DNA of 64,000 nucleotides from Swingsia samuiensis (GTDB taxonomy: Bacteria; Pseudomonadota; Alphaproteobacteria; Acetobacterales; Acetobacteraceae). A program made the translations under genes and the position numbers. The stretch covers positions 715,001-779,000 of the forward strand of contig NZ_CP038141.1 of assembly GCF_006542355.1 (NCBI RefSeq), given 5' to 3'. Under the pieces are notes generated by a model that was given only the letters and a program-made list of their open reading frames with translations, had not been told where the DNA came from and made no database searches. This document shows, piece by piece, positions 1 through 11,304 of the stretch; position 1 is the first letter of the stretch, and every line of letters begins with the position of its first letter.

Positions 1-1929
<1,929 letters not shown>

Positions 1930-1938
1930 CGAATATCC

Positions 1939-3474
1939 TTAGGCTGAAAAGCGTTTACCAAAAGCTTCCAACAGCTCTTTTAGCTTGCTTTCTGTTTCTG
2001 GTGTTATTTGACGGTCATTACGAATAGCAGCAAGGATCTCCGATCCTGGGCCACGCATTTCGTTCAGAAGGGCAGCTTCATAAGCAACCACTTTATCAAC
2101 CGCAATCGGGTCAAGGTAACCGCGAGTTCCCGCAAACAAGACAACAACCTGTTCCTCCACAGGCAAAGGTGCTGTTTCTGGCTGCTTCAGAAGCTCTACC
2201 AAACGAGCACCACGTTCTAGCTGCTTACGTGTCGCTGGATCCAAATCAGAAGCAAACTGGGAGAAGGCTGCCATCTCACGATACTGAGCCAATTCCAACT
2301 TAATCTTACCTGCAACCTGCTTCATGGCTTTGATCTGTGCAGCGGATCCCACACGAGATACAGACCCACCCACATTCACAGCTGGACGAATTCCCTTATA
2401 GAACAAATCAGTCTCTAAGAAGATCTGCCCGTCAGTAATCGAAATAACGTTCGTTGGAATGTAAGCTGCTGTATCACCTGCTTGTGTTTCAATAACAGGC
2501 AGAGCTGTTAAAGAGCCACCGCCATTTGCATCGGATAGTTTTGCAGCACGCTCAAGCAAACGAGAATGTAGATAGAAAACATCCCCAGGGAAAGCTTCAC
2601 GAGCAGGAGGACGACGCAACAGCAGAGACATCTGACGATAAGCAACGGCTTGCTTTGACAAATCATCATAGCACACAAGTGCATGCATTCCGTTATCACG
2701 GAAATACTCACCCATTGCAGAGGCCGTATACGGTGCCAAATACTGCATTGGTGCAGCATCTGAAGCTGTTGCGGCAACAACAATGGAATACTCCATTGCA
2801 CCTTGCTCTGTCAGAGTACGCACCAAGTTTGCAACTGTAGAACGCTTCTGACCGATCGCAACATAAATACAGTAAAGTGATTTCTTAGGATCACCTTCTG
2901 CGTTAACAGGCTTCTGAGCAATAATCGTATCAACTAGAATGGATGTTTTTCCAGTCTGACGATCACCAATAATCAACTCACGCTGACCACGCCCAATCGG
3001 CACCAAAGCATCAATGGATTTAATGCCTGTTTGCATCGGCTCGCTAACCGATTGACGTGGCATAATACCAGGAGCTTTTACTTCTGCGCGACGATAATCA
3101 ACATCTGTTAATGGACCACGCCCGTCGATTGGATTACCTAAGCCGTCAACAACACGCCCCAACAATCCCTTCCCAACAGGAACTTCAACAACAGATTTGG
3201 TCCGCAGAACGGTATCGCCCTCACGGATTTCATCACCATCCCCAAAAACCACAACACCAACATTGTCGCTCTCAAGGTTCAAGGCCATACCTTTAAGGCC
3301 GCTACCTTCAAACTCAACCATTTCGCCGGCCATCACATCGGTTAGGCCGTAAACACGAGCAATACCATCTCCGATTGACAGCACCGTGCCTGTTTCTGAA
3401 ACAGTTTCAGGTTTGTCAAAAGACGCGATTTGTTGCTTGAGGATGTCCGAAATCTCAGCAGGGCGGATATCCAT
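1939..3474 (-). CDS. atpA: ATP synthase F1 subunit alpha
   Basis: This is the non-catalytic nucleotide-binding alpha subunit of F1. It is about 511 residues, the normal length. The P-loop GDRQTGKT is at about residue 170, and the signature [17 protein letters not shown] is present in the second half. The ATG at 3474 overlaps the atpH stop (TGATG), which fits translational coupling; a GTG one codon upstream (3477) is an alternative start. The N-terminus [16 protein letters not shown] is typical for the peripheral-stalk contact. Confidence 0.98.
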   Translation of the reverse strand: MDIRPAEISDILKQQIASFDKPETVSETGTVLSIGDGIARVYGLTDVMAGEMVEFEGSGLKGMALNLESDNVGVVVFGDGDEIREGDTVLRTKSVVEVPVGKGLLGRVVDGLGNPIDGRGPLTDVDYRRAEVKAPGIMPRQSVSEPMQTGIKSIDALVPIGRGQRELIIGDRQTGKTSILVDTIIAQKPVNAEGDPKKSLYCIYVAIGQKRSTVANLVRTLTEQGAMEYSIVVAATASDAAPMQYLAPYTASAMGEYFRDNGMHALVCYDDLSKQAVAYRQMSLLLRRPPAREAFPGDVFYLHSRLLERAAKLSDANGGGSLTALPVIETQAGDTAAYIPTNVISITDGQIFLETDLFYKGIRPAVNVGGSVSRVGSAAQIKAMKQVAGKIKLELAQYREMAAFSQFASDLDPATRKQLERGARLVELLKQPETAPLPVEEQVVVLFAGTRGYLDPIAVDKVVAYEAALLNEMRGPGSEILAAIRNDRQITPETESKLKELLEAFGKRFSA

Positions 3475-4022
3475 CACGCGGCTCCCTTCATGGCATTTTC
3501 TAAGCGGGCCAAACGCCCGGCAATCGAGGTATCAAACAACACAGAACCAACACGCACAACCAATCCACCAATCAGGCTCGGGTCAGTACGCTCGGTAATG
3601 GACACATGACGATAACCAGCTTCAGCCAAACGGCTTTTAAGCTGATCGCGTTGCGCATCATTAAGTGGCTGTACAGAACAGACTTCAGCAACTACTTCCC
3701 CACGCACCTGGGCGTCCATTTGTATGAACGCATAAAGAATGTCTGGAAGTATTGAAAGACGGTGATTTCGAGCGACAACGCCGACTAGGCGACGTAAAGA
3801 ATCCCCAAAACCCAACTGCTTCATTAAAGCTTCTATAATTTTTAATGAGCGTTGTTTATCTAATCGAGAATCGGCCAAAAAAGTGCGCAGTTCATGACTT
3901 TGCAGAATTGCCTCATGCAATCCCTGAACCTGCGTCAAAACACTCGGGATATCCCCTTGTTCTGATGCATAATCATAAAGTGCTCGGGCATAACGTTGCG
4001 CTACACCTTCCATGGGTCCCAT
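3474..4022 (-). CDS. atpH: ATP synthase F1 subunit delta
   Basis: This is the delta (OSCP) subunit that ties the F1 head to the peripheral stalk. The open frame extends to a TTG at 4136, but the extra N-terminal 38 residues do not resemble the family. Homology begins at [18 protein letters not shown], so I favour an ATG at 4022 (or 4013), giving about 180 residues, the usual size. The C-terminal family signature [25 protein letters not shown] is present (positions near 3510-3580). It is the first F1 gene here, so the promoter should lie in the gap to the tRNA-Gly gene. Confidence 0.93.
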   Translation of the reverse strand: MGPMEGVAQRYARALYDYASEQGDIPSVLTQVQGLHEAILQSHELRTFLADSRLDKQRSLKIIEALMKQLGFGDSLRRLVGVVARNHRLSILPDILYAFIQMDAQVRGEVVAEVCSVQPLNDAQRDQLKSRLAEAGYRHVSITERTDPSLIGGLVVRVGSVLFDTSIAGRLARLENAMKGAA

Positions 4023-4121
4023 TCGCGGCACCTGTGTCACCGTCACACGCGTGTTCCGTCTTACCTTAAACGCCGCCTTAGCGGCCAGAACCGGCCCATC
4101 CGATTCCTTGCGTCTTGTAAT

Positions 4122-4170
4122 ATCTGTACAGATCAAGCTTAAACAATCTCAAAAAAGATTGACTAAGCTT
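4122..4170. promoter_or_regulatory. Inverted repeats upstream of the atp genes
   Basis: The 376 bases between the likely atpH start and tRNA-Gly hold no convincing gene. Two dyads are visible: a perfect 12-base palindrome ATCTGTACAGAT (4122-4133), and a hairpin at 4135-4170 with AAGCTTA/TAAGCTT outer arms and CAATC/GATTG inner arms. They lie just upstream of the F1 genes on the strand that would be their leader. A role as leader structure or operator is inference; no clear -35/-10 pair was found. Confidence 0.3.
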
Positions 4171-4398
4171 CCTTATCTAGGCTGCACAGAGCCTCTAGCA
4201 CGCACATACACAAAAACGCAACCAAGCGTTATCTATAATTCACTATTATTTATCTTCGTTATAACGCTGATCTTAAATTAAGCGTGCAGATTAAGAGCAA
4301 AAAATCATCGCACAAAGACACTTCCTCGAAAGAAGACTTTATATCCTGAATGATATTTAATTTATAAGGAATAGTTGAACCGAATATTTTATAAATAG

Positions 4399-4472
4399 TG
4401 GAGCGGGCGAAGGGAATCGAACCCTCCTCAGAAGCTTGGAAGGCTACTGCATTACCACTATGCTACGCCCGC
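4399..4472 (-). tRNA. tRNA-Gly (anticodon TCC)
   Basis: On the minus strand the 7-bp acceptor stem GCGGGCG/CGCCCGC, D-arm, anticodon loop CTTCCAA and T-arm GGTTCGATTCC are all present, with an encoded CCA end (4399-4401). The anticodon TCC reads GGA and GGG glycine codons. It is divergent from the tRNA-Trp gene. Confidence 0.96.
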
Positions 4473-4645
4473 TCATTCGGTGCCTAGTTCCCTACTACAC
4501 CCAGCTTTGGCATGCAATAGAAAAAATGACGTTGCCTAATGATTTTATTATCTCTCTTCCCTATTGACTTTTTCTTCAGAACAATATCTTTATGCACCCG
4601 TTGTCATGGACACGATCTGATACGTTAGAGTGTGTTTATTGATGT

Positions 4646-4722
4646 AGGGGTGTAGCTCAATTGGCTAGAGTGCCGGTCTCCAAAACCGGAGGTTGTGGGT
4701 TCGAGACCCTCCACCCCTGCCA
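4646..4722 (+). tRNA. tRNA-Trp (anticodon CCA)
   Basis: The acceptor stem AGGGGTG/CACCCCT, anticodon loop CTCCAAA with anticodon CCA, T-loop GGGTTCGAGACC and an encoded CCA terminus are visible. It sits directly upstream of secE and nusG, a common bacterial arrangement, so it is probably processed from a shared transcript. Confidence 0.97.
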
Positions 4723-4788
4723 CCCACCCCGCTTGATCGGATTCTCCAATCACCGGGATACAGATTTTCACTTGATTTGAGGACGATA

Positions 4789-5040
4789 GTGTCGGTCAGT
4801 ACCCCGAAAGACGAGCCGCGCAAGACTGCGCCTCAGAAGAATGGATCCCCTTTTAATCTCGTTGCATACGTCAAAGATGTGCGCGCAGAAGCAAAACGGG
4901 TGACATGGCCTACGCGCCGGAACACTATCATAACCACGGCCGCTGTTCTTGCGATGGTCACTGTGGCCTGTATTTTCTTCTTTATTGTGGACCAAGTTAT
5001 TGGCCTTGGTGTCCGCGAACTTTTTGGCGTTGGAGGCTAA
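4789..5040 (+). CDS. secE: Preprotein translocase subunit SecE
   Basis: This is a small SecYEG translocon subunit in the inner membrane, about 83 residues from the GTG at 4789. That start is chosen because TGAGGAC lies about 6-8 bases upstream; longer frames would run into the tRNA-Trp gene. The conserved amphipathic segment VKDVRAEAKRVTWPTRRNTI is followed by one membrane helix (about residues 50-72). It is 9 bases before nusG, the classic secE-nusG pair. Single-helix SecE is the usual form outside the enterics. Confidence 0.95.
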   Translation: MSVSTPKDEPRKTAPQKNGSPFNLVAYVKDVRAEAKRVTWPTRRNTIITTAAVLAMVTVACIFFFIVDQVIGLGVRELFGVGG

Positions 5041-5049
5041 GTTAGCACC

Positions 5050-5580
5050 ATGGCTAAGCGCTGGTATGTTGTGCACGTTTATTCTGGATTTGAGAAAAAA
5101 ATAGCTTCTCATATTCAAGAGCAGGCAGCTCAAAAAGGATTATCAGATCACTTTGAACAAGTCCTTGTCCCTTCTGAAGGGGTAACGGAAATGCGTCGTG
5201 GCCGAAAGGTCAATGCTGAACGCAAATTTTTCCCTGGCTACGTTCTTGTTAAAATGGAACTGACTGACGAAGCTTGGCATTTGGTTAAAGATACTCCAAA
5301 AGTTACAGGCTTTCTTGGTACTCGTAACCGTCCAACTCCTATCAGCTCGGCTGAAGCTGATAGGATCATGAAACAAGCTCAAGAAGGTGTTGAACGCCCA
5401 CGCTCCACTCTTACATTCGAGGTTGGCGAGCAAATTCGTGTGGCGGACGGCCCATTCACTTCTTTCAACGGCATGATTGAAGAAGTTGATGATGAGCGCC
5501 AACGCTTGAAAGTCAGCGTTTCCATCTTTGGACGTTCCACACCAGTAGAACTAGACTATAATCAAGTTGAAAAATTATAA
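5050..5580 (+). CDS. nusG: Transcription termination/antitermination protein NusG
   Basis: This elongation factor binds RNA polymerase and links it to Rho or the ribosome. The 176 residues include the N-terminal NGN domain (KRWYVVHVYSGFEKKIASHI; FFPGYVLVKMEL; VTGFLGT) and a C-terminal KOW domain (GEQIRVADGPFTSFNGMIEEV). It is 9 bases after secE. Unusually, it is not followed by the rplK-rplA ribosomal protein genes: a terminator and a convergent pqi operon come next. Confidence 0.98.
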   Translation: MAKRWYVVHVYSGFEKKIASHIQEQAAQKGLSDHFEQVLVPSEGVTEMRRGRKVNAERKFFPGYVLVKMELTDEAWHLVKDTPKVTGFLGTRNRPTPISSAEADRIMKQAQEGVERPRSTLTFEVGEQIRVADGPFTSFNGMIEEVDDERQRLKVSVSIFGRSTPVELDYNQVEKL

Positions 5581-5592
5581 TCTACTCCTATT

Positions 5593-5633
5593 CCCATAAA
5601 AAAAGCCTCCATAACGGAGGCTTTTTTTATGGG
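5593..5633. terminator. Bidirectional rho-independent terminator between nusG and pqiC
   Basis: The arms CCCATAAAAAAAGCCTCC and GGAGGCTTTTTTTATGGG are perfectly complementary around a 5-base loop. The U-tract is present on both strands, which fits a shared terminator for the convergent nusG and pqiABC transcripts. Confidence 0.93.
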
Positions 5634-5644
5634 ATAATTACCAC

Positions 5645-6265
5645 TTAAAAGCGAGGTAAACTATTTAATTTTGCCACCGCATGATCTGCTAACACAGACA
5701 CCCCATCACTGAGTGCTGCCACCAATTTGTCTGAGTTATCCCCAACATATTGTGATGATCTCCACACAAAAGGTTCTGTCGATACAACCGCATTGCTCCC
5801 TGAAGCCGCTGAGTGCGCTGAAAGGGCCGCAATAATGATAGGGTATCCAGATGAATCAGATTCAAAATTTCTGATCGTAACTTCTACATATGCAGTAGGC
5901 GTTGTCGTTACAGCATCATTCTGAGCGATCACCGTACTCATCGGCATACGTTGCCCAATATCTGCTGCTAGCGTATGCCCTAACATATCTGGAAGAGCTT
6001 CACTCCAACTATTACCGCTCGCTAGCTCCGTGCGATACCCTTTGCTTTCCTGAACAATAGTATCTCGATCCAAACGCGCTGGAACAACTGGAGTGCGAAC
6101 CTCTACAACAGAAGATCCAGAACCTGCCACAGGTACCCCGGCCTTAGGAGCCAGGGTATATAATTGTGGACTACTACTACACGCAGAAAGACCCGCTGCC
6201 ATCCCGCCTAAAACACAGGTTACAATCGCTAATTGAACACCTGAAAAAACACCTCGTTTTGTCAT
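5645..6265 (-). CDS. pqiC: ABC-type transport auxiliary lipoprotein (PqiC-like)
   Basis: This outer-membrane lipoprotein partners the PqiAB lipid-transport bridge. The 206 residues start with a lipoprotein signal peptide whose lipobox LSAC puts the lipidated cysteine at residue 29. The segment SSPQLYTLAPKAG followed by VVEVRTPVVPARLDRDTIV matches the PqiC/YmbA (DUF330) fold. It begins 3 bases after pqiB ends and is the last gene of the operon. The exact lipid substrate is not known from sequence. Confidence 0.88.
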   Translation of the reverse strand: MTKRGVFSGVQLAIVTCVLGGMAAGLSACSSSPQLYTLAPKAGVPVAGSGSSVVEVRTPVVPARLDRDTIVQESKGYRTELASGNSWSEALPDMLGHTLAADIGQRMPMSTVIAQNDAVTTTPTAYVEVTIRNFESDSSGYPIIIAALSAHSAASGSNAVVSTEPFVWRSSQYVGDNSDKLVAALSDGVSVLADHAVAKLNSLPRF

Positions 6266-6268
6266 AAA

Positions 6269-7945
6269 TTAGTTCCTACGACCCGTAATCAAAGCAGATG
6301 GATGATGATCGATATAATCCGTTAAGAAGCGCAAGGATCTCATCATTTGTGTCATTTGCAAAACCATACTCTGCAAATTACGATGGAAATCTGTATCTCC
6401 ACCATAGCTACCCAAGACAGCCTGTGCATTTGTTAATGTAGCTTGCAGAGACTTCATAAGTGCAGGCATATTCTGCTGCGCTTGGTTACTTAAAGCATCC
6501 AAATGTCGCAGTGAGTTACGAAACGCAATTAAGGTGTCTGTAACTTGACGACTATTCACCCTCTGATCTGTGTGCGCTATCAAATCGTTAACGTGAACAC
6601 CGATCTTATCAAGAGGCATTGCAGCTATCTTATCTGTAATCGTCGCAACAGATTGCATAATTCCGTCAACACCACCGGCTTGACTTGGAATGACCGCAAA
6701 ATCACCCTCATACTGCAAAGGAGCAGACGAACCAGACTTAACAAATTGCAATGCTATAGCAGACTCACCCGTAATAAAACTGACGCTCTGTACAGATGCT
6801 GTCATGCCATTCTCAACATACGCTTTGAGATATTCTTGAATTTCTTTAAGCCGATTAATATCCTTTTCTGGAATAATGCGTTCAGGCTCTAACTCCATTT
6901 CCACTCGGACACGTGGCCGCTCATTTAAAGATAGCATCTGAAGCTTAACAGACGTGATGGATCCAACTTGCATGCCAAACAACATGACCTGACCACCAGC
7001 AGCCAGACCTTGAACCGAACTATCCAGATACGTAACAGCCTTTAAGCGCTTATGGTATTGTGCACTATCCGCATCCGCCTGACTTGCATACAACTTAAAG
7101 ACAGAATTTTCTGCTGCAAGAGGGGCTTCAACACCTCTTCTACGAGCTGGCAGGCCAAAAGCTACACCACCTGAAAGAAGAGCTTGAAACGATTGCACTT
7201 GTACTTTTAGACCACCAGCGCCTAGCCCGACCTGTATGCCAGAAACGTTCCAAAAACGACTATCTGTTCTCAAGTAATGATCATACGGCGCTTTAACAAA
7301 GACCTGTACCACAATTGGGCCAGAACCACCTGGTGGCATCGTATACCCCAGAACCTCACCCACTGTGATATCCCGGAAGAAAACAGGTGCCCCTTGTCCC
7401 AAAGAACCCAAAGAAGGGGTGACAAGCCAGAACGTTGAACCAGGCTGGTCGGAACGCACACCTGGGGCGGTTTCAAGACCACGGAATTCTGTTTTGTAAT
7501 GCCCACCGGGAGCCCCCGGATCAATCGCAATATAAGCACCAGACAACAGCGTATCGAGACCCGTTATACTCGCACCATTAATACGCGGCCTTACCACCCA
7601 AAAACGCGTATGATCTGTTAATATATGAGCACTACTTCCTGTCATTTGAACAACGACATTCACATGCTGCATATCGTCACTCAGCGTAACGTCTTGCACG
7701 GTTCCGAGCGTAACAGCTTTGTTTTTAACCTGCGTCTGACCAGGTGTCAGGCCATCAGCCGTATCAAACGTAATCGTAATTTCTGGCCCACGGGTGGCAA
7801 AGTGCTTCCATGCCAACCATCCTGAAATTAAAATAGCTATAATAGGGATCAGCAAAATCAAAGAAAAGCGGGTTCGCTTTACAGGCGCTTCTCTCGGAGA
7901 AATTGGTTGCTGTCCACGATCATAATCGTGTCGAGTATCGCTCAC
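6269..7945 (-). CDS. pqiB: Intermembrane transport protein PqiB (MCE domains)
   Basis: This is a periplasm-spanning MCE-family protein thought to form a tube carrying lipids between inner and outer membranes. The 558 residues comprise a short cytoplasmic tail, one membrane helix (about 26-47, FSLILLIPIIAILISGWLAW) and three MCE repeats, recognisable by ITFDTADGLTPGQTQVKNKAVTLG, APVFFRDITVGEVLGY and GGQVMLFGMQVGSITSV. A C-terminal helical region follows. It overlaps neither neighbour but sits 3-6 bases from each, so pqiABC is one operon. Confidence 0.93.
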   Translation of the reverse strand: MSDTRHDYDRGQQPISPREAPVKRTRFSLILLIPIIAILISGWLAWKHFATRGPEITITFDTADGLTPGQTQVKNKAVTLGTVQDVTLSDDMQHVNVVVQMTGSSAHILTDHTRFWVVRPRINGASITGLDTLLSGAYIAIDPGAPGGHYKTEFRGLETAPGVRSDQPGSTFWLVTPSLGSLGQGAPVFFRDITVGEVLGYTMPPGGSGPIVVQVFVKAPYDHYLRTDSRFWNVSGIQVGLGAGGLKVQVQSFQALLSGGVAFGLPARRRGVEAPLAAENSVFKLYASQADADSAQYHKRLKAVTYLDSSVQGLAAGGQVMLFGMQVGSITSVKLQMLSLNERPRVRVEMELEPERIIPEKDINRLKEIQEYLKAYVENGMTASVQSVSFITGESAIALQFVKSGSSAPLQYEGDFAVIPSQAGGVDGIMQSVATITDKIAAMPLDKIGVHVNDLIAHTDQRVNSRQVTDTLIAFRNSLRHLDALSNQAQQNMPALMKSLQATLTNAQAVLGSYGGDTDFHRNLQSMVLQMTQMMRSLRFLTDYIDHHPSALITGRRN

Positions 7946-7951
7946 GCAGTT

Positions 7952-9421
7952 TCAGGCTCCATATTGTGATTGAGAGGGAACAGAAGATAAGGCCTTACCC
8001 TCTTCCAATGATTTAACATCTTCGTTTTTTATACTCTGGCTTTGCCAAGTATCATTCAACCCTACAACATCCCAAATTTCCCTAGGGTCAAACGCTTCTG
8101 CTGCAAAAATAGTTAAAATCACAACAAATGCAAAACAAACCATCCCAGGATCAGCCGTAATATTAGCAATAAATCCAAAATGCACAACAGCACACAGGAT
8201 CGATATCATAAAAACGTCGATTAGGGACCAACGGCCGATCACTTCAACCATACGATATAACTTGCCTAAGAATGGCAAATTCCAACGGCTTTTTATTTTT
8301 ATACTCAAAATCATCGTGGCTAAAGATAAGATTTTCAGCACAGGGACAGTAATACTGGCAAATAATACAAGCAAAGAAAGTGGTATCATATTGGCTTTCC
8401 ACAGTTCTATTACACCACTGATAATAGTACTCGGCATGCCCGTACCAACTCTTGTATAAGTCATAACCGGGAGTATATTCGCTGGGATATAGAAAAAGAA
8501 ACCTGCCAACAAAAAGCATGTCGCATTTCTGATACTATTCGGTTTGCGCCTACGTACGATCTGATTACAACGCGGGCAGTCACCTATATCCATTTCTTGG
8601 GGAACAGAATGATCAAACCCCATAACCAGATGGCATGACCCACAAGAAATCATATTTTTAACTGGAGGCAGTCTGTCCTCTGACGCACTCAAACATTCAA
8701 CATCCAGAACATTACCTTGATGATCATTTGCTTCATGCTGCAAGGGGCGACGGCGCCAAATCATATCTTCGTCAAATGTTGAATCAACAGCAGCCATAGT
8801 TAACATTAATGCACCGAGCAAATAAATTCCCGGTTGCAGAATAACCAAGGCTAAGTCGACTAACTTGGTGTAGGCAACAAGCACACCAAGCACATAAACC
8901 TCAACCATTGACCATCCACGTAAGCGATGGTACCAGCTCAATAAACGTGGCGTCCAATCTGGCATTATGGGCCTAGAAGCCCCGTAAAGAATTGTTCCCA
9001 TTAAGGCAATAACAATCCCAGGCATTATAATAGTCGTTAATGCAACAAGAAACTCTATTTCTCCATAACCCTGTACTCCAAGCTCCAAAGGGCCAGAGAA
9101 CAACGAAACAGTATTTTCTCGTCCGTAAACGTTCAATACCATTAATGAATTCATCAAAAGAGAAACATAAATAGCAGCTGAGGCGACACAGAAAGCCGCT
9201 GGAGCCCCAATAACGGATGTCTTTCTTCTCCGAATTAAAGTGCTGCTACACCGCTCACATTTTACGACAAAACCCGGTTTAACCAAAGGTACTTTCTGGA
9301 AAAGACCACATGTTTTGCACTCTCGCATTCCACGAATAACACGCAAAGACGAATGTACATTCTGCGCTCCAGAAAAGCTCGTTGCTTGTTGCCAAAGACG
9401 CTTATGGAAACGATCAGACAT
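7952..9421 (-). CDS. pqiA: Inner-membrane protein PqiA (paraquat-inducible protein A family)
   Basis: This is a polytopic inner-membrane component of the Pqi lipid-transport system. The 489 residues contain two PqiA modules, each led by a zinc ribbon: CKTC at 35-38 with CERC at 55-58, and CGSC with CPRC around residue 260-285. Each ribbon is followed by four or so membrane helices. The double-module architecture and length match full-length PqiA. It is the first gene of the operon and is transcribed away from tRNA-Thr. Whether it is induced by oxidants here, as in Escherichia coli, cannot be seen. Confidence 0.92.
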   Translation of the reverse strand: MSDRFHKRLWQQATSFSGAQNVHSSLRVIRGMRECKTCGLFQKVPLVKPGFVVKCERCSSTLIRRRKTSVIGAPAAFCVASAAIYVSLLMNSLMVLNVYGRENTVSLFSGPLELGVQGYGEIEFLVALTTIIMPGIVIALMGTILYGASRPIMPDWTPRLLSWYHRLRGWSMVEVYVLGVLVAYTKLVDLALVILQPGIYLLGALMLTMAAVDSTFDEDMIWRRRPLQHEANDHQGNVLDVECLSASEDRLPPVKNMISCGSCHLVMGFDHSVPQEMDIGDCPRCNQIVRRRKPNSIRNATCFLLAGFFFYIPANILPVMTYTRVGTGMPSTIISGVIELWKANMIPLSLLVLFASITVPVLKILSLATMILSIKIKSRWNLPFLGKLYRMVEVIGRWSLIDVFMISILCAVVHFGFIANITADPGMVCFAFVVILTIFAAEAFDPREIWDVVGLNDTWQSQSIKNEDVKSLEEGKALSSVPSQSQYGA

Positions 9422-9586
9422 GTTGCTCCTAACTCAACGCAACCAAGGCAACACGAGCCAGTGTCGCTTTTCCCTAACATAGGGATTAATACATTGTGTG
9501 ATATCCCGATCAAACGGAATATTGCAAACAACATCCTTCAATATATTGAAAATCTTTTAAAGGAAAATATCTTTTTAACTCCTCAA

Positions 9587-9662
9587 TGGTGCCGGTGAAG
9601 AGATTCGAACTCCCGACCCCATCATTACGAATGACGTGCTCTACCAACTGAGCTACACCGGC
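9587..9662 (-). tRNA. tRNA-Thr (anticodon CGT)
   Basis: The minus strand folds with acceptor stem GCCGGTG/CACCGGC, D-arm AGCTCAGTTGGTAGAGC, anticodon loop TTCGTAA (CGT, reads ACG) and T-arm GAGTTCGAATCTC, ending in an encoded CCA. No integrase or duplicated 3' end is visible nearby. Confidence 0.97.
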
Positions 9663-9778
9663 ACTTGCACCATCGAGGTAGATTGCTACCTAGCGAACAA
9701 CTCAAAAATTTGCAATCCTTATACTTTAAATATTTTTATCAGTTGATTTTTATTATCAAACATAAGGCTTTTTTGCTT

Positions 9779-10885
9779 ATGCCATCCATAAATGGTGCTC
9801 TTATTTTACCAGATAAAATTATAAATGGGCAAATCGACTTCCAATCACATATTGAAAAAATCATCGAATTACCTCATACCCTCAATCAATATATCCTTCC
9901 CGGCTTTATTGATTGTCACGTACATGGCGGCAATGGATACGACACTATGGATGGTATTACGGCCATAAAACATATGTCTCATTTCCACATGTCTCATGGG
10001 ACAACCACTCTGCTCCCTACAACGATTACAGCCCCATGGTCAGATATTATCCATGCACTTCACTCAATTAAAGAAGTGATGGAACATAAAACTCTTAACG
10101 GCCCGAGAATTCATGGCGCACATTTAGAAGGACCGTTTATCAATCCTCTTAAGCGCGGTGCGCAGCCTCCTTTTTGTATTCTTCCTACACCTAGAAAAAT
10201 TCAAGAGGCCCTTCAAACCGAGTGTATTAAAATCATTACACTTGCTCCAGAGATCGAACACGCTCAGGAAGCTATGCAAACATTTTCTCAACATGGGATC
10301 CGTGTCAGCCTTGGGCATACTCTCGCCAGTTACGAAGAAACAAAGAACGCTATTTGCACTATTTGTTCATCAAGAGGCACTCCTGGAGCGACACACCTTT
10401 TTAACGCCATGCCATCCTTAAGCGCTCGAACCCCCGGCCCTATACCTGCTTTTCTATGTGACAGCGTAAGTTATGCAGAGTTAATCTTTGATAATCATCA
10501 TGTCCACCACGCCAACATGCAACTGGCATTACAAACCATGCAAGACAGATTATTCTTTGTTACAGATTCAATGCGAGGAGCCGGCCAACCTGATGGCTTA
10601 AGCACTCTTGGCGGACAGGGCGTCTTTATTAAAGATGGTGTTGCCAGATTAGAAAACGGCACACTTGCAGGCAGTGTCCTAACGCTCGATCAAGCCCTAC
10701 GTAATGCCATCAAGAAAGGCAAAAACTTATTGGAAGCAGCCAAACTTGTCAGCACAAATGCTGCACATTATCTTGGCTTAAAAGACCGAGGTGAAATAAA
10801 AGAAGGACTCTTAGCAGACTTCACTATTCTCAATGAAAAACTTGAAGTCTGCGAAGTTTGGATAAATGGTCAACGTAAAGTTTAA
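9779..10885 (+). CDS. nagA: N-acetylglucosamine-6-phosphate deacetylase
   Basis: This enzyme deacetylates GlcNAc-6-P to glucosamine-6-P in cell-wall amino sugar recycling or chitin sugar use. About 368 residues. I place the start at the ATG 9779 with AAGG about 12 bases upstream; the longer open frame would begin at the tRNA gene edge. Amidohydrolase signatures are present in order: PGFIDCHVHGGNGYDTM, the metal-site segment HLEGPF, SLGHT, HLFNAM and the catalytic VTDSM. No nagB or NAG transporter is adjacent, so it stands alone here. A weak hairpin follows. Confidence 0.93.
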   Translation: MPSINGALILPDKIINGQIDFQSHIEKIIELPHTLNQYILPGFIDCHVHGGNGYDTMDGITAIKHMSHFHMSHGTTTLLPTTITAPWSDIIHALHSIKEVMEHKTLNGPRIHGAHLEGPFINPLKRGAQPPFCILPTPRKIQEALQTECIKIITLAPEIEHAQEAMQTFSQHGIRVSLGHTLASYEETKNAICTICSSRGTPGATHLFNAMPSLSARTPGPIPAFLCDSVSYAELIFDNHHVHHANMQLALQTMQDRLFFVTDSMRGAGQPDGLSTLGGQGVFIKDGVARLENGTLAGSVLTLDQALRNAIKKGKNLLEAAKLVSTNAAHYLGLKDRGEIKEGLLADFTILNEKLEVCEVWINGQRKV

Positions 10886-10912
10886 GTGGTTCTTTTAGAT
10901 AAGAAGAACCAC
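10886..10912 (+). terminator. Possible terminator hairpin after nagA
   Basis: Nine-base perfect arms GTGGTTCTT and AAGAACCAC with a 9-base loop lie immediately after the nagA stop. No clear T-run follows, so termination here is uncertain. Confidence 0.45.
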
Positions 10913-10929
10913 ACCACCCTCTCACGTTC

Positions 10930-11193
10930 TTAGTCAGAAGAATCTGCACTACCAAATAACACACGATACGCGATCAATAGAATAATTGCCCCAACAATGG
11001 ACGCAATAAAGCCCACGGGCTGGCCGGGCTGATACAAATGAAGGGCGCGTCCCAAATAACCCGCAACAACAGACCCTGCTACACCCAACAAAGCGGTGAT
11101 AATAAACCCTCCAGGATCACGTCCTGGCATCAAAAGTTTAGCAATTGTGCCAACAACAAGGCCAATTATCGCTGTATAAATAAGATGAAGCAT
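10930..11193 (-). CDS. GlsB/YeaQ/YmgE family stress-response membrane protein
   Basis: A small integral membrane protein of 87 residues with three predicted helices separated by glycine-rich turns. The family pattern is clear: IYTAIIGLVVGTIAKLLMPG near the N-terminus, then GGFIITALLGVAGSVVAGYLG and VGFIASIVGAIILLIAYR. The family is often called transglycosylase-associated protein, and members are commonly stress-induced; the molecular role is not established. It is a single-gene unit, convergent with nagA. Confidence 0.9.
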   Translation of the reverse strand: MLHLIYTAIIGLVVGTIAKLLMPGRDPGGFIITALLGVAGSVVAGYLGRALHLYQPGQPVGFIASIVGAIILLIAYRVLFGSADSSD

Positions 11194-11304
11194 GCGGACT
11201 TCCTATTAGAAAGGGTTAGGTCTTTCTCTAAAACGCGACACTCTTATTGTCGTTCCAAAAAGGATAGGATCTTCCCCACCAAGAGAAGACCCTATTACTC
11301 CAGC

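Noticed and set aside
4768-5133. Minus-strand frame of 121 codons over secE/nusG
   Set aside because: Antisense to two unambiguous genes; no domain or ribosome site.
9587-9800. tRNA-Thr as an integration site
   Set aside because: No integrase, no duplicated tRNA 3' end and a housekeeping-type neighbour (nagA).
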